A model generated the notes under the pieces. The model was not told the DNA's origin. It searched no databases and saw only the letters and a list, made by a program, of their open reading frames with translations. Shown in pieces: positions 24,832 to 33,096 of a DNA stretch of 41,781 bases. Position 1 is the stretch's first letter. Every line of letters starts with the position of its first letter. Source of the DNA: a virus; IMG/VR virus record IMGVR_UViG_3300034064_000305, positions 1 through 41,781 of that record; one strand, 5' to 3'. Position numbers and translations under genes: made by a program.

Positions 24832-25334
24832 TTCATGTCCTTGAGTTTTTGAATTTCGTCAGCTTTGTCTTTGGAGCCTTGGGAACTTCCACGGTGGAAG
24901 TTCAGCACCGTACCGGCCAGCGTCCACAGGGAGCCCAGCGCAGTGTAGGCCAGCGCCTTGTTGGCATCCGGCACGCCCTTGAAGAAGATGATGAACGTCA
25001 TGAACAGCGCCCCGCCGACAATCATCATGTCGATGATGTACGCCACGTTCTTAGCCAGCACGGAAGCCACGGAGGACTCCTGAATCTTGGCGTTCATGTC
25101 CCGGGCGCTGGCGGTATTGGCGTTGTGCAGCTCGAACTTCTTCACGTCGATTTCCGCAAGTTTCGCAGCCGCTTCAGGGTCTGCTTGGATGGCCTGCGTG
25201 ACCGCCTCAACCGTATCCTCGACACCCAGCTTCTCAGCGATTGCCTTGACCGCCATGCCACCCAGAGGGCCAGTAACAGCAGTGGCCAGCATTGGTGCCA
25301 CATTTTTAAGCAGTCCTGCAAGAATGTCATTCAT
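24828..25334 (-). CDS. Holin, three-transmembrane type
   Basis: The 168-residue protein would form the inner-membrane lesion for endolysin release. Hydrophobic segments lie at about residues 10-31 (moderate), 95-117 (MMIVGGALFMTFIIFF) and 127-146 (YTALGSLWTLAGTVL). Between them is a charged helical part, and the C-terminus is charged (SSQGSKDKADEIQKLK). This fits the 3TM holins first described for gene transfer agents. Its position directly before the endolysin supports the call. It begins in a TAATG overlap with the upstream membrane protein. Confidence 0.85.
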   Translation of the reverse strand: MNDILAGLLKNVAPMLATAVTGPLGGMAVKAIAEKLGVEDTVEAVTQAIQADPEAAAKLAEIDVKKFELHNANTASARDMNAKIQESSVASVLAKNVAYIIDMMIVGGALFMTFIIFFKGVPDANKALAYTALGSLWTLAGTVLNFHRGSSQGSKDKADEIQKLKDMK

Positions 25335-25951
25335 CAGTTTCCCCTTTTCGTCAGCATAGCGCTGGCAATCTCCAGCATGAATTTTATCTGCTCAAGGTTC
25401 TCAGGCTGCTGCGTCCACCCCACGGTGATCTGGCCCACAAATCGGTGGCTGTCTGGCGGCACGCTCACGCGGCAAGTAAACCCAACACCCTTTTCGATGT
25501 ACCACAGGCCCACTTCAGACTGCGCGTATCGGTACTCGCCGCAAGGAATCTCGTTGGTCATCAACTTGATAATGTCAGCATTGTTGGACGCATTCTGGCT
25601 GAACAGGCCCACGTCGATGTCTTCCACGGACTTATCCCGTCCATCCTTGGTGTACGCCCGGTACAGCACCCGGCTGCCAAACAGCGGGTTGACCTTGAAG
25701 ATGGCCACCACGGTTGCGCCAGTCTTTTTAAACAGCATCGAGCTGGCGTCATCTGCGCGGCCAGTGTTGATCTCAGGCAGCTTCTTGGACTCCTTGTAGG
25801 CGTCAAACATGAATTCTTGGTTCTGCCATAGGAAGTAGCCAGAGAAGGCCACCACGCCCATGATGAGGATGGCAAACAGCTTGAACGGCGAGTCCACATA
25901 CCCGAGCACTTTGTCGAGTGTGGAGTTGGCGTTCAGCTTCTCGTCGCTCAT
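25334..25951 (-). CDS. Single-pass membrane protein of the lysis cassette
   Basis: The 205-residue protein has a charged N-terminus, one transmembrane helix (about 24-43, LFAILIMGVVAFSGYFLW) and a soluble C-terminal domain of about 160 residues with two cysteines (in IPCGEY and GFTCRV). Topology suggests an inner-membrane anchor with a periplasmic or cytoplasmic domain. It overlaps the upstream gene as ATGA and the holin as TAATG. It might regulate the holin or act like a spanin, but no lipobox or classic spanin pairing is seen and the role is unknown. Confidence 0.7.
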   Translation of the reverse strand: MSDEKLNANSTLDKVLGYVDSPFKLFAILIMGVVAFSGYFLWQNQEFMFDAYKESKKLPEINTGRADDASSMLFKKTGATVVAIFKVNPLFGSRVLYRAYTKDGRDKSVEDIDVGLFSQNASNNADIIKLMTNEIPCGEYRYAQSEVGLWYIEKGVGFTCRVSVPPDSHRFVGQITVGWTQQPENLEQIKFMLEIASAMLTKRGN

Positions 25952-26394
25952 CGCAGATACCGTATATACAACACGATGCCGTAAATCAGCATCACCGCCA
26001 AGATGACGGTTGCTATTCCCAAGACGATCTGCTCGGTGAGCCTTGCTGCGCGTTCTTTGCGCCTCAGGGCTTCACGGGCAGCTTCTTCCTTGGCCTCACG
26101 GCGTCGGCGGGATGCAGCGGCTTGGAACTTGACCCAGTCATCCCACATGCCCGGACGGCCTGCGTAGACCATGCGCTCGCGCAGCTCCTCTTCCTGCTGC
26201 TTGAGTTGCTCCAGCGCCATGAACTCTTCCATGTCGGAGCCGCCACCCTTTTTGGTGGCCTTCTCTTGGATGACTGCCTTGTTGTCAAAGTAGTCGAAGA
26301 CCCTTGAACCAAGCTGGTGAAGCTCTTTACCGTTGGCTAGGGCGGCTTTGATGACTGCAAAGGCAGCGTTGGCGGCGGCAATTTCTGCAATCAT
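25948..26394 (-). CDS. C-terminally anchored coiled-coil protein of the lysis cassette
   Basis: The 148-residue protein has a helical N-terminal half (VIKAALANGKEL...DMEEFMALEQLKQQEEEL) and a motif AGRPGMWDDWVKFQ. A strongly basic Arg/Lys/Ala helix (about 90-118) leads to one C-terminal transmembrane segment (about 122-143). Tail-anchored basic coiled coils near holins can regulate lysis, but nothing here proves that. It is linked by ATGA overlaps to the 30-residue membrane peptide upstream and the 205-residue membrane protein downstream. Confidence 0.72.
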   Translation of the reverse strand: MIAEIAAANAAFAVIKAALANGKELHQLGSRVFDYFDNKAVIQEKATKKGGGSDMEEFMALEQLKQQEEELRERMVYAGRPGMWDDWVKFQAAASRRRREAKEEAAREALRRKERAARLTEQIVLGIATVILAVMLIYGIVLYIRYLR

Positions 26395-26483
26395 TTCAAC
26401 ACCTCAATTACTACTTTGACCATCCATACAACAATGCCGACAATCAAAACTGCCGCGACAAAAGCCTCGGCAAATTCTCTCAT
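26391..26483 (-). CDS. 30-residue transmembrane peptide
   Basis: A short frame begins at ATG 26483, in ATGA overlap with the preceding fibre gene, and ends in ATGA overlap with the next gene. It reads MREFAEAFVAAVLIVGIVVW and then a short MVKVVIEVLK end, a single membrane helix with a charged tail. Exact fit into the overlap chain and the clean hydrophobic profile make chance unlikely. It is a candidate antiholin, pinholin-like or accessory peptide of the lysis block. Confidence 0.65.
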   Translation of the reverse strand: MREFAEAFVAAVLIVGIVVWMVKVVIEVLK

Positions 26484-26896
26484 GGGTTTCTTGCCCCATA
26501 CAGTTGTGCAATTGAAATTGTTCCAGAAGAAGGAACGCCCGTGTTGATGGAAATTGTTGATGGGTATTGCCTGCTTACTTGGTATTTGTTTGTTCCAAAA
26601 AAACTGGTGACAAATGCCCCCCTGAAATATGTAGTAGAGCCAACTGCAATACTTGTTGCGCCGCTGTAACTAGGTGTGCTGTAAACCAAAGTGCCAGCCC
26701 AGAAGATATAGAGATAACCTGAAGATTCCTGCCATTCATATACGCCAAATTGGTAAAACGGTCCTTCCGTGACAGTTGTCGTTCCCGTTGTCGGAACATA
26801 AGGGCCACCACGGTAATACTCACTCATAGAAATGGGATTGGCCCCGCCAAGCGCAGCTTGGACGTTGGCTAAGTTGTAAGCTGTGACGGTTCCCAC
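26480..26896 (-). CDS. Tail fibre/appendage protein, C-terminal repeat-motif type
   Basis: The 138-residue protein uses a GTG start with an AAGGGG site upstream. An N-terminal ISMSEYYRGGPYVP motif, Tyr/Gly/Ser/Thr-rich beta sequence and a final SGTISIAQLYGARNP are typical of small phage tail-appendage proteins, in which such motifs occur at both ends. It follows two other fibre genes. It is probably surface-exposed on the tail. The receptor or partner is unknown. Confidence 0.7.
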   Translation of the reverse strand: MGTVTAYNLANVQAALGGANPISMSEYYRGGPYVPTTGTTTVTEGPFYQFGVYEWQESSGYLYIFWAGTLVYSTPSYSGATSIAVGSTTYFRGAFVTSFFGTNKYQVSRQYPSTISINTGVPSSGTISIAQLYGARNP

Positions 26897-26905
26897 GACT
26901 GCCCC

Positions 26906-27112
26906 TTAGCTATTACTGTTGGCAATCGGGCCGTACTTTCCCACAACAATATCAGCAAAGATTGCTCGCCCGTGCGGCTCTACATCGTTTGGAGAGGCTG
27001 TAAACGGCAGCACTTCATCTCCAAACTGGCTGGTCGTGATTTCGCAGTTGATGGCCGTATGCTCTGCGTCAACCCACACTGGGTTTTTAAGGGATGTCAG
27101 TTTTGATTGCAC
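26906..27112 (-). CDS. Small fibre-associated protein
   Basis: The 68-residue protein starts at GTG, with AAAGG before it that overlaps the end of the upstream fibre gene. It contains KLTSLKNPVWVDAEHTAINC and an EVLPFTASPNDVEPHG segment, a pattern found in small phage proteins encoded beside tail fibres. It has no membrane segment. It is probably a fibre assembly or attachment factor, inferred from position only. Confidence 0.65.
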   Translation of the reverse strand: MQSKLTSLKNPVWVDAEHTAINCEITTSQFGDEVLPFTASPNDVEPHGRAIFADIVVGKYGPIANSNS

Positions 27113-27122
27113 GGCCAGCCTT

Positions 27123-28220
27123 TCAAGAAATACGCAGCCAGAGAGTTACACCAGTGGGGTCTGCTACTTGGGCAGCTAGGCCCATACATCTCCATGTCCC
27201 GGACAAAGCACTTCCGCCTCCGCCAAGCCCCGCAGCGGAGTTTATCAAATTAGAGCCTGAAGTAGTCGAGTTAAAAGCCGCGGTGCTCGGACCAGATACC
27301 AACATGGCAAGTGCGTAGGTGCCAACAGCCCCCGCGCTTGCACCGGCCGTAGCATTCAACACCTGTGTTGTAGTAATAGTTGTCACCGTTGCCGCGTTGC
27401 CCGAGCAAGAGGCTGCTGTGGTCGCATTCGTTGCGTTCGTTGCGTTCGTTGCGTTCGTTGCGTTCGTTGCGTTCGTTGCGGTGGTGGCGTTCGTCGCATT
27501 CGCAACCGCTGTGCTGCCTATCTGCGCCACAATGTCTGCGGCCGATGCCACACTCAAAGCAGACGTTCCGTTACCCCGAAGTAAGCCACCAGATGTGAAC
27601 GACGAAGCGCCAGTGCCGCCGTCGGCAACAGCTAAATCAGTGATCCCTGTGATCGAGCCACCAGTAATTGAAACGCTGTTGGCGTTCTGTGTCGCCATCG
27701 TCCCCAGCGTTCCAGTAGCTGCCTGAACAAACGCAGTGGTTGCGATTTGAGCTGTGTTCGTCCCCGGAGCGGCCGTATCGGCCGTTACCGTACCGGGAAA
27801 ATGCGTGTTCTGTGTCGCAAAGTTGGTGCCGTCAGACCAGATTGTCACAGTCTTGCCAGCAGGAACCACAACGCCCGTACCGGCAGCCGTAGTGTTGCCA
27901 ATGACGGAGGAGTTGTAGATCGTGGCTGCGTAGGCGCTGGCGTTGTAGATGACGTATGTCTTCTCGGCCGGAGGGGCGTAGACAGCAAAGGCTGCGGTGG
28001 TGGTTGTGGTCAGCGCAATGGTCTGATTGCGTGATTCGTCGGGTGCGCCGTTGAGCGCGGTCAGCGCTTGGTTGGCTGTCGTAATCGACACCGAGGTGTA
28101 GCCAGCAATCGCGGACTCAACGAGCCCGCCAAGGTTGGTGTTCGTGGTTGTGCCCCACACACCGGCCTGATCGCCTGTCGTGATGAGTTCAATCCGAAGA
28201 CTGGGTGAATATGTGCTCAT
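27123..28220 (-). CDS. Tail fibre protein with Asn-Ala-Thr repeats
   Basis: The 365-residue, Thr/Ala/Ser-rich protein has the N-terminus TYSPSLRIELITTGDQAGVWG, a common adaptor sequence of phage fibres. A VADGGTGASSFTSGGLL motif (about 198-212), widespread in fibre shafts, precedes an Asn-Ala-Thr repeat (about 240-265) and a C-terminal globular end. It probably forms a trimeric beta-structured shaft. ATGA coupling joins it to the long S74 fibre gene upstream. Confidence 0.82.
   Translation of the reverse strand: MSTYSPSLRIELITTGDQAGVWGTTTNTNLGGLVESAIAGYTSVSITTANQALTALNGAPDESRNQTIALTTTTTAAFAVYAPPAEKTYVIYNASAYAATIYNSSVIGNTTAAGTGVVVPAGKTVTIWSDGTNFATQNTHFPGTVTADTAAPGTNTAQIATTAFVQAATGTLGTMATQNANSVSITGGSITGITDLAVADGGTGASSFTSGGLLRGNGTSALSVASAADIVAQIGSTAVANATNATTATNATNATNATNATNATNATTAASCSGNAATVTTITTTQVLNATAGASAGAVGTYALAMLVSGPSTAAFNSTTSGSNLINSAAGLGGGGSALSGTWRCMGLAAQVADPTGVTLWLRIS
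27424..27504. repeat. 9-bp tandem repeat in fibre gene
   Basis: The unit GCGTTCGTT occurs five times perfectly at 27433-27477, flanked by imperfect copies. It encodes Asn-Ala-Thr units in the fibre shaft. Copy number could vary by slippage and alter shaft length without a frameshift. It is not a CRISPR, because there are no spacers. Confidence 0.92.
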
Positions 28221-30523
28221 GGTGCGATACCTTTTGTCAATTGTGCCACGAGGGCCTCCAGTTTAGCAATGCGGGCGGTCATATCAGAAATCTCACCAGC
28301 CTGAACATCCACAGCCGCCAAAAGCACAGGCACAAGCCCCTCGTACCTGACGGTCAAGTAGTCTTTCCCAGACTTGCTTGTGTTTGCAATTGGGTCAAGA
28401 TCAAAAGGTGCGGGGGTTACAACGGAAGGAACGTGCTTTTGGGTTTGCTGCGCTGATACGCCAATGTCGGATGCTGGCGGAAAAAATCCCCACTTGTTGC
28501 ACTCCTCTAAGTCCCAATCGAACTCCCACCCGCCTATTTCGCGGACAACCTTAACGGGGTCTTGGATTTTGCGCCAGTTGCGTTTCAAGCGCTCGTCAGA
28601 AGCATACGCTGACACGTTGCCAGTGTTGATCTGGTTACCGGAGCCGTCCCAGTAAACACGCCAAGTGCTGTTGTTGTAATAAAAACCTGTTGCGCTTGCT
28701 GACATCATCAACGTGCCAGACACTCCAGAGAATGAGATTCCAGCGTAACCGTTGGTTGTGCCAGACACCCCGATTGATCCGTATGAACCATAGTCGATTG
28801 TGTTTCCGGTGATACGTTGCCATGTCGTAGCCGACAGCGCTGCTGCGGTGGTCGCATTGGATGCTGTGCCGGTCAAGTTGGCCGTGATCGTGCCTGCGCT
28901 GAAGTTGCCCGAGCCGTCTCGCGCTACGACTTTGCCTGCCGTGTTGGCTGTAGCAGCGTCAACCGCCAGCGTGCCTGTTGTGGTGATTGTTCCGCCAGTC
29001 AGGTAAGAGCCTGCAGCTACCGATGTGACCGAGCCGTTGCCCGTACCGGCACCCAAGTTTGCCCGAGCTGTTGCTGCGTCCGTTGCTCCCGTGCCGCCGT
29101 TAACGATAGCCAAGGTTCCGCTGATGTGCGTTGTCAGGCCGATCTTGCCCCAAGCAGGAGCGGTGCCCACTCCGCCAGACAGCAGCGCGTTGCCAGAAAC
29201 TATGTCCGCCAGCTTTGCCAGAGAAGTTGTCGTATCCGCGTACAGCAAGTCGCCCACAGCGTACGAAGACTGGCCAGTGCCACCGTAAGCAGCAGCAATA
29301 ACGCTGCCATTCCAAGTGCCAGCAGCAAGAGTGCCGACGCCAGTAATCCCAGTGTACGATCCGTTAAGACGCGCAACAGGGAGCGTTCCTGATGTGATGT
29401 TTGCTGCATTGGTTGTGTCCGTTGTTGCCGAGGCAGCGAGTCCTGAAACGGCCGCAGAAGTTATGGTGATGGCTGTGTTCGTAACGGACGTTACCTGCCC
29501 CTGCGCATTTGTAGTGAAGACTGGGACTTGTGAGGTTGAGCCGTACGTGCCCGCTGTGCCGGTGTTGGTTATGCTGAACTGCGTTCCGCTGAGCGTGAGC
29601 CCCGTTCCGGCGCTGTAAATCTGCGCAGAAGAAATTTGGGCGAACGTGATGTTCGTTGTACCGAAGGTAATTGTGCCCGGAGTATTGCAGACGTATGTCT
29701 CGCCAGCACCTGTTGTGCCCTGTTGCACAAAAACAGTGGAGCCTTCGCCCAATCCGTTTGCACTGGCGATAACATACGTGTTTGCATCGGACGAACGGGT
29801 CAAAATCCAGTTGGTGGAGACCGACCCGGTATCTGTGACAACGTAGATGCCGTTTTGCGTCTGGTTGGTTTGTTCGTAGACCAAAACACGGTCTGCCACA
29901 CTTACAGTTACGCCGTCAACAACCAACGCGACCTGTGTTCCTGCATTTGTCAGGGTCGCCCCGACCCCGGCAGTGCCGTTGCTGTACGTGGCGTTCAGGT
30001 TGATGGTGGACTCAACCCGCACTGGCTGGTGAAAATGGATACCGGATGCCGCAAGCGTGTCAACATACGTCTTGTTGACCAGATCATTCCCCGATGCCGG
30101 AGTGGTTGTCACCGTACCCGCAGTGATGTTTGCTGTCGTGATGTTGGCGGTGCTGACGCCAAGCGTGCCGATGTCCAGAACGGCCACAGCAGAACCTGCA
30201 GCGTCCAGATACACGGCCCGCTCAGCGGGGTACGTGACGAACACATCTTTGGTACCCGCCGAGAAGTTGACCAAGCTGCCAGCGTTACTGGACTCAAGCA
30301 CTGTGTCGCGGGACAAAGTAAACGTGCCAGCAGTGTCGGTCACTGTGCCCTTGCCGACTTCCCACTCTGCACCAGACTGCGATGCAATGGTGTAGTAGGT
30401 CTCGCTACCGTTGCCGATAGCTGCGAAATTCTGGTAGCCGTTGGCGGCGGAGCCGAGCGTAAACGTGCCCGTGCCTGTAGTCATAGCAGAAACTTTTACC
30501 CGGTCTTTTAAAACGATGGCCAT
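28217..30523 (-). CDS. Long tail fibre/spike with S74 self-cleaving chaperone
   Basis: The 768-residue protein has a beta-rich N-terminus, repeated Gly/Thr-rich shaft sequence with GGTGATDAATARANLGAG-type fibre motifs, and a C-terminal peptidase S74 intramolecular chaperone. In that domain S642 begins SDERLK and K647 is five residues on. This is the Ser/Lys dyad spacing known from K1F endosialidase, so cleavage before S642 is expected. That would leave a 641-residue trimeric fibre and release about 127 residues. GVSAQQ and VRYEGLVPVLLAAV are further S74 hallmarks. AAGAGG lies five bases before the ATG. It is the likely host-binding protein. Confidence 0.9.
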   Translation of the reverse strand: MAIVLKDRVKVSAMTTGTGTFTLGSAANGYQNFAAIGNGSETYYTIASQSGAEWEVGKGTVTDTAGTFTLSRDTVLESSNAGSLVNFSAGTKDVFVTYPAERAVYLDAAGSAVAVLDIGTLGVSTANITTANITAGTVTTTPASGNDLVNKTYVDTLAASGIHFHQPVRVESTINLNATYSNGTAGVGATLTNAGTQVALVVDGVTVSVADRVLVYEQTNQTQNGIYVVTDTGSVSTNWILTRSSDANTYVIASANGLGEGSTVFVQQGTTGAGETYVCNTPGTITFGTTNITFAQISSAQIYSAGTGLTLSGTQFSITNTGTAGTYGSTSQVPVFTTNAQGQVTSVTNTAITITSAAVSGLAASATTDTTNAANITSGTLPVARLNGSYTGITGVGTLAAGTWNGSVIAAAYGGTGQSSYAVGDLLYADTTTSLAKLADIVSGNALLSGGVGTAPAWGKIGLTTHISGTLAIVNGGTGATDAATARANLGAGTGNGSVTSVAAGSYLTGGTITTTGTLAVDAATANTAGKVVARDGSGNFSAGTITANLTGTASNATTAAALSATTWQRITGNTIDYGSYGSIGVSGTTNGYAGISFSGVSGTLMMSASATGFYYNNSTWRVYWDGSGNQINTGNVSAYASDERLKRNWRKIQDPVKVVREIGGWEFDWDLEECNKWGFFPPASDIGVSAQQTQKHVPSVVTPAPFDLDPIANTSKSGKDYLTVRYEGLVPVLLAAVDVQAGEISDMTARIAKLEALVAQLTKGIAP

Positions 30524-30532
30524 CTGTGCCTC

Positions 30533-31387
30533 TTATGTCTGTGTTTGCACTGTGTGCCAAGATGTGCTTTGGCTGTCGTCAATGACACCCCAAGCCGTGG
30601 ACTGGCTGCTGTTTACCCCACCCCAGTTGACCGTCTGTGAGTCGTTGATGACTTCCCAAAGAAGGCGACCAACAAACGCATCGGCCGCTGTAGCGCTGTC
30701 TGTGATGGTAACGAAAAACACCGCACTTGCCAAGAATACGTCAATGGCGTTTGCGGTCTCGTTGACCCGGGCGCTAAAAGTGGATGGGGCCACCAGCGTA
30801 CTGTCAGCAATTGCCGCTGCGTTTGTCGTCTGGACAGCAAAACCAGCCTGCGAACTCGGAGTGTCTAAACCTGCAGAGGTATCGGCAACGCTTGCAAAAA
30901 AGCCCGCAAAGGCAGCGGCAGCGTCCGAAGCGGTAGCGGTATCGGAAACAAACACCGAATATTCAAGTCCGCCGAAGAACAAGTCAGAAATTGCGGCAGT
31001 CTCAGGCGTGCTGACTTCAAATGTTGCCACCGCAGCAAACGTACCCGAGCCGGACGCCGAATCTGCGTACGAAACTGGCCACACCGCCAGCGCCGAGTTT
31101 GTCTCTGAAGCGGTAACGGTGTCGGCATACGCTGCAGGGAACACGGCAAGGGCGGATTCCGTGGAACTCGCAGTGGCTGACTCGGAGGCAGCCGCGCTAA
31201 ACGTGGACGCAGAGACGGCCACAACGTCAGAAGCCGTAGAAGCCTCCGACTGCGAGCTGATAAAGTTAACCAGCGCAGCAACAAACTGCGAAGCTGCAGC
31301 GGACTCCTCGACACTTACGTCATAGGAAATCCCTGCTTCGCCTGTAGCCCCCAGTGGGGCCGCAGCAAGTGGTGCGAACCCGAGCAC
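30533..31387 (-). CDS. Repetitive Ala/Ser/Thr-rich structural protein
   Basis: The 284-residue protein uses a GTG start. It begins MLGFAPLAAAPLGATG and then consists of about nine degenerate repeats of roughly 20-22 residues (V/F-S-V-x-E/D-S-A-x-A-S-D/E-x-F). It ends with three Trp-bearing units (DSQTVNWGGVN, SSQSTAWGVID, DSQSTSWHTVQ). It is highly acidic and low in Lys. The layout suggests an elongated fibre or collar component. The family is not recognised. It lies between fibre and tail-associated genes. Confidence 0.7.
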   Translation of the reverse strand: MLGFAPLAAAPLGATGEAGISYDVSVEESAAASQFVAALVNFISSQSEASTASDVVAVSASTFSAAASESATASSTESALAVFPAAYADTVTASETNSALAVWPVSYADSASGSGTFAAVATFEVSTPETAAISDLFFGGLEYSVFVSDTATASDAAAAFAGFFASVADTSAGLDTPSSQAGFAVQTTNAAAIADSTLVAPSTFSARVNETANAIDVFLASAVFFVTITDSATAADAFVGRLLWEVINDSQTVNWGGVNSSQSTAWGVIDDSQSTSWHTVQTQT

Positions 31388-31399
31388 TGGGGAGTCCTA

Positions 31400-31978
31400 T
31401 CAGGCTGCGTCGAGGCTGAAGGTGTAGGTCACGTTCAGTGTGTCGCCAGACACCACAGTGCGATCACCGGGAGACTGGAAGTCTGCTTCAGAGAACAACA
31501 CACCGGAAGTGCCGCTGGCCACTGTGCACAGGAACGCGCCAGCTACCACACCACCAGCGCCAGAGATGGTGAAAGAAGAGGGAGAGGCGCTATTGCTGAT
31601 AACCGATGGATCGGCCGTGGTCGCGGTGCCAAAAGTCACAGCCTTGCGTGAACCGGAGTAGTCGGTGTACTCGGTCCAGCCTGCGTGCGAAGCCAGTGTG
31701 TCAGCTGCAGCGTATGTGGTGCCGGAGCCGGGGCCGGTTACCAGACCCAAATAGAACGCCGCCGTGTAGGTGGAGCCCTTGAAGTACTGGGTGTTCATGT
31801 TTTGCAAACCCTCGTTGACCACGAGGTTGTGCATGCTGCCCTCCCACTTCAGGTTGCCGTCTTTGTCAAGGCACTGAACGTGGTACACACCGCCACCTTG
31901 GGCAGCTGTGGAGAAACCTGTCTTTGCAACCAAGCCTGCGGATGCGGCGTCGCCAGAATGCGCTTTTTCATTGAACAT
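31400..31978 (-). CDS. Late structural protein, tail-associated
   Basis: The 192-residue protein has a strong AAAGGAG site six bases before the ATG. It begins with a region containing YHVQCLDKDGNLKWEGSMHN, followed by a beta-rich segment with FYLGLVTGPGSG and GWTEYTDYSG, and ends VSGDTLNVTYTFSLDAA. It looks like a small beta-sandwich structural protein found beside phage tail genes. The next gene upstream has a similar beta-rich plan. Exact location in the virion is unknown. Confidence 0.72.
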   Translation of the reverse strand: MFNEKAHSGDAASAGLVAKTGFSTAAQGGGVYHVQCLDKDGNLKWEGSMHNLVVNEGLQNMNTQYFKGSTYTAAFYLGLVTGPGSGTTYAAADTLASHAGWTEYTDYSGSRKAVTFGTATTADPSVISNSASPSSFTISGAGGVVAGAFLCTVASGTSGVLFSEADFQSPGDRTVVSGDTLNVTYTFSLDAA

Positions 31979-31989
31979 CTCAAACTCCT

Positions 31990-32406
31990 TTAGGAAATAC
32001 GGATCAGCGCACTGGTCGCTGTGTTGGCGGGCATCTGCACCGTGAAAGTTGTGGTCGTCGTTTTATCCGACCCAAAGTCCAACACCGCAATAGCCTTGTT
32101 GCTCTTGCTGGCATTGTAAATGAGGGCTCCGCGAGCGGTAAACGAAGCGGGGTCCCATGATGGGTCGGCAAAATCCACGTAGGCTGTTGTGTCCGCAGTC
32201 AAAACCGTCACGCCGGTCAGCGTCTTGCCGCCAGCCGTGTAGCCTGTGCCGGACGTCTCGCCCGTTGTTGTGTACACCGTGGTGGCTGCGCCTAAGTCGG
32301 CCGTAGCCAAGAACAGCGCCATCTTGATGGTGTCGGTGTCGAGGTCATGCACGCCCAACAGGATGTCCTGCTTGAAGCTCGTGGTGAGGGTTTGGTCAAA
32401 CGCCAT
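31990..32406 (-). CDS. Late structural protein, beta-sandwich type
   Basis: The 138-residue protein starts MAFDQTLTTSFKQDIL and contains KMALFLATADLG, TTTGETSGTGYTAGG and FTARGALIYNASKSNK. This is a well-conserved arrangement in phage genomes next to adaptor and fibre genes. It has no enzyme motifs. Stop and start spacing to the adaptor gene upstream is two bases, so coupled translation is likely. It is probably a virion component of the tail region. Confidence 0.75.
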   Translation of the reverse strand: MAFDQTLTTSFKQDILLGVHDLDTDTIKMALFLATADLGAATTVYTTTGETSGTGYTAGGKTLTGVTVLTADTTAYVDFADPSWDPASFTARGALIYNASKSNKAIAVLDFGSDKTTTTTFTVQMPANTATSALIRIS

Positions 32407-32407
32407 A

Positions 32408-33088
32408 TCAAGTCACCGCCTGTCGGTATTGCCCAGAGCGGTAGGCGTCCTGACGCTCCATACCATCGCCCAGACGTTTTGCCAGTGCAAGCGCTTCGGT
32501 GTACTTGGTGTTGTACATGGCTGTCATGTCCGCCTCACCTTTCATAAAGGTGTTCGCTTCCACCAGAGCGCCATACAGCAGCACAGAGTCGAAGTTGTCG
32601 CCCAGCCATGTCTGGCCAGATGCAGCTACGCTGATCGACTCAGGGTAGTAGTAATAGTGCAGCTCGGCGGTGTACGCCGCAGCAGGCGTTGGCCCAAGAA
32701 TAATCGACAACTCATTTGTGATGACTGGCGACGGGTCGTTTGTGGTGGTTGGGCCAAACAGCGCGTAGTACTTCGGCAAGCCAGTCGATGTTGGCGTGGG
32801 GTATGCCTGCCGGATGAAGTTCACATCCTTGTTGAGCAGGTACTCGTACGCGCCAGTGGCATCAACAACAGCCAGCGAATACACGGCCAAGAAGTCGGCC
32901 GGAGCAGACAGGTACTTGTTGTTTGCCGTGGTCAGGCCCGTCACGTTCTTGCGAATTGAGGGGAACTGCACCGTGTTGAAAATGCGCTGCTCGGCCTGCT
33001 GCACAAACACCGGGATGTTGTCAACAAAGTCTTGGTCGAAGTTCTGCGTGTAATCGCAGATGGCAGCGGTCAACTGGGTGTAGTTCAT
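32408..33088 (-). CDS. Head-tail adaptor protein, SU10-like
   Basis: The 226-residue protein begins MNYTQLTAAICDYTQNFDQD and continues DNIPVFVQQAEQRIFNTVQ, an N-terminal helical pattern of the SU10-type adaptor proteins that sit between portal and short tail. The central beta-rich part contains NKYLSAPADFLAVYSLAV and the C-terminal helix contains KYTEALALAKRLGDGM. GAGG lies six bases before the ATG. This supports a podoviral particle. The family name is from memory of the sequence pattern, not a search. Confidence 0.8.
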   Translation of the reverse strand: MNYTQLTAAICDYTQNFDQDFVDNIPVFVQQAEQRIFNTVQFPSIRKNVTGLTTANNKYLSAPADFLAVYSLAVVDATGAYEYLLNKDVNFIRQAYPTPTSTGLPKYYALFGPTTTNDPSPVITNELSIILGPTPAAAYTAELHYYYYPESISVAASGQTWLGDNFDSVLLYGALVEANTFMKGEADMTAMYNTKYTEALALAKRLGDGMERQDAYRSGQYRQAVT

Positions 33089-33096
33089 CCGTCACC

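Noticed and set aside
27424-27504. Possible CRISPR array
   Set aside because: The units are 9 bases, contiguous, without spacers, and in frame within a fibre gene.
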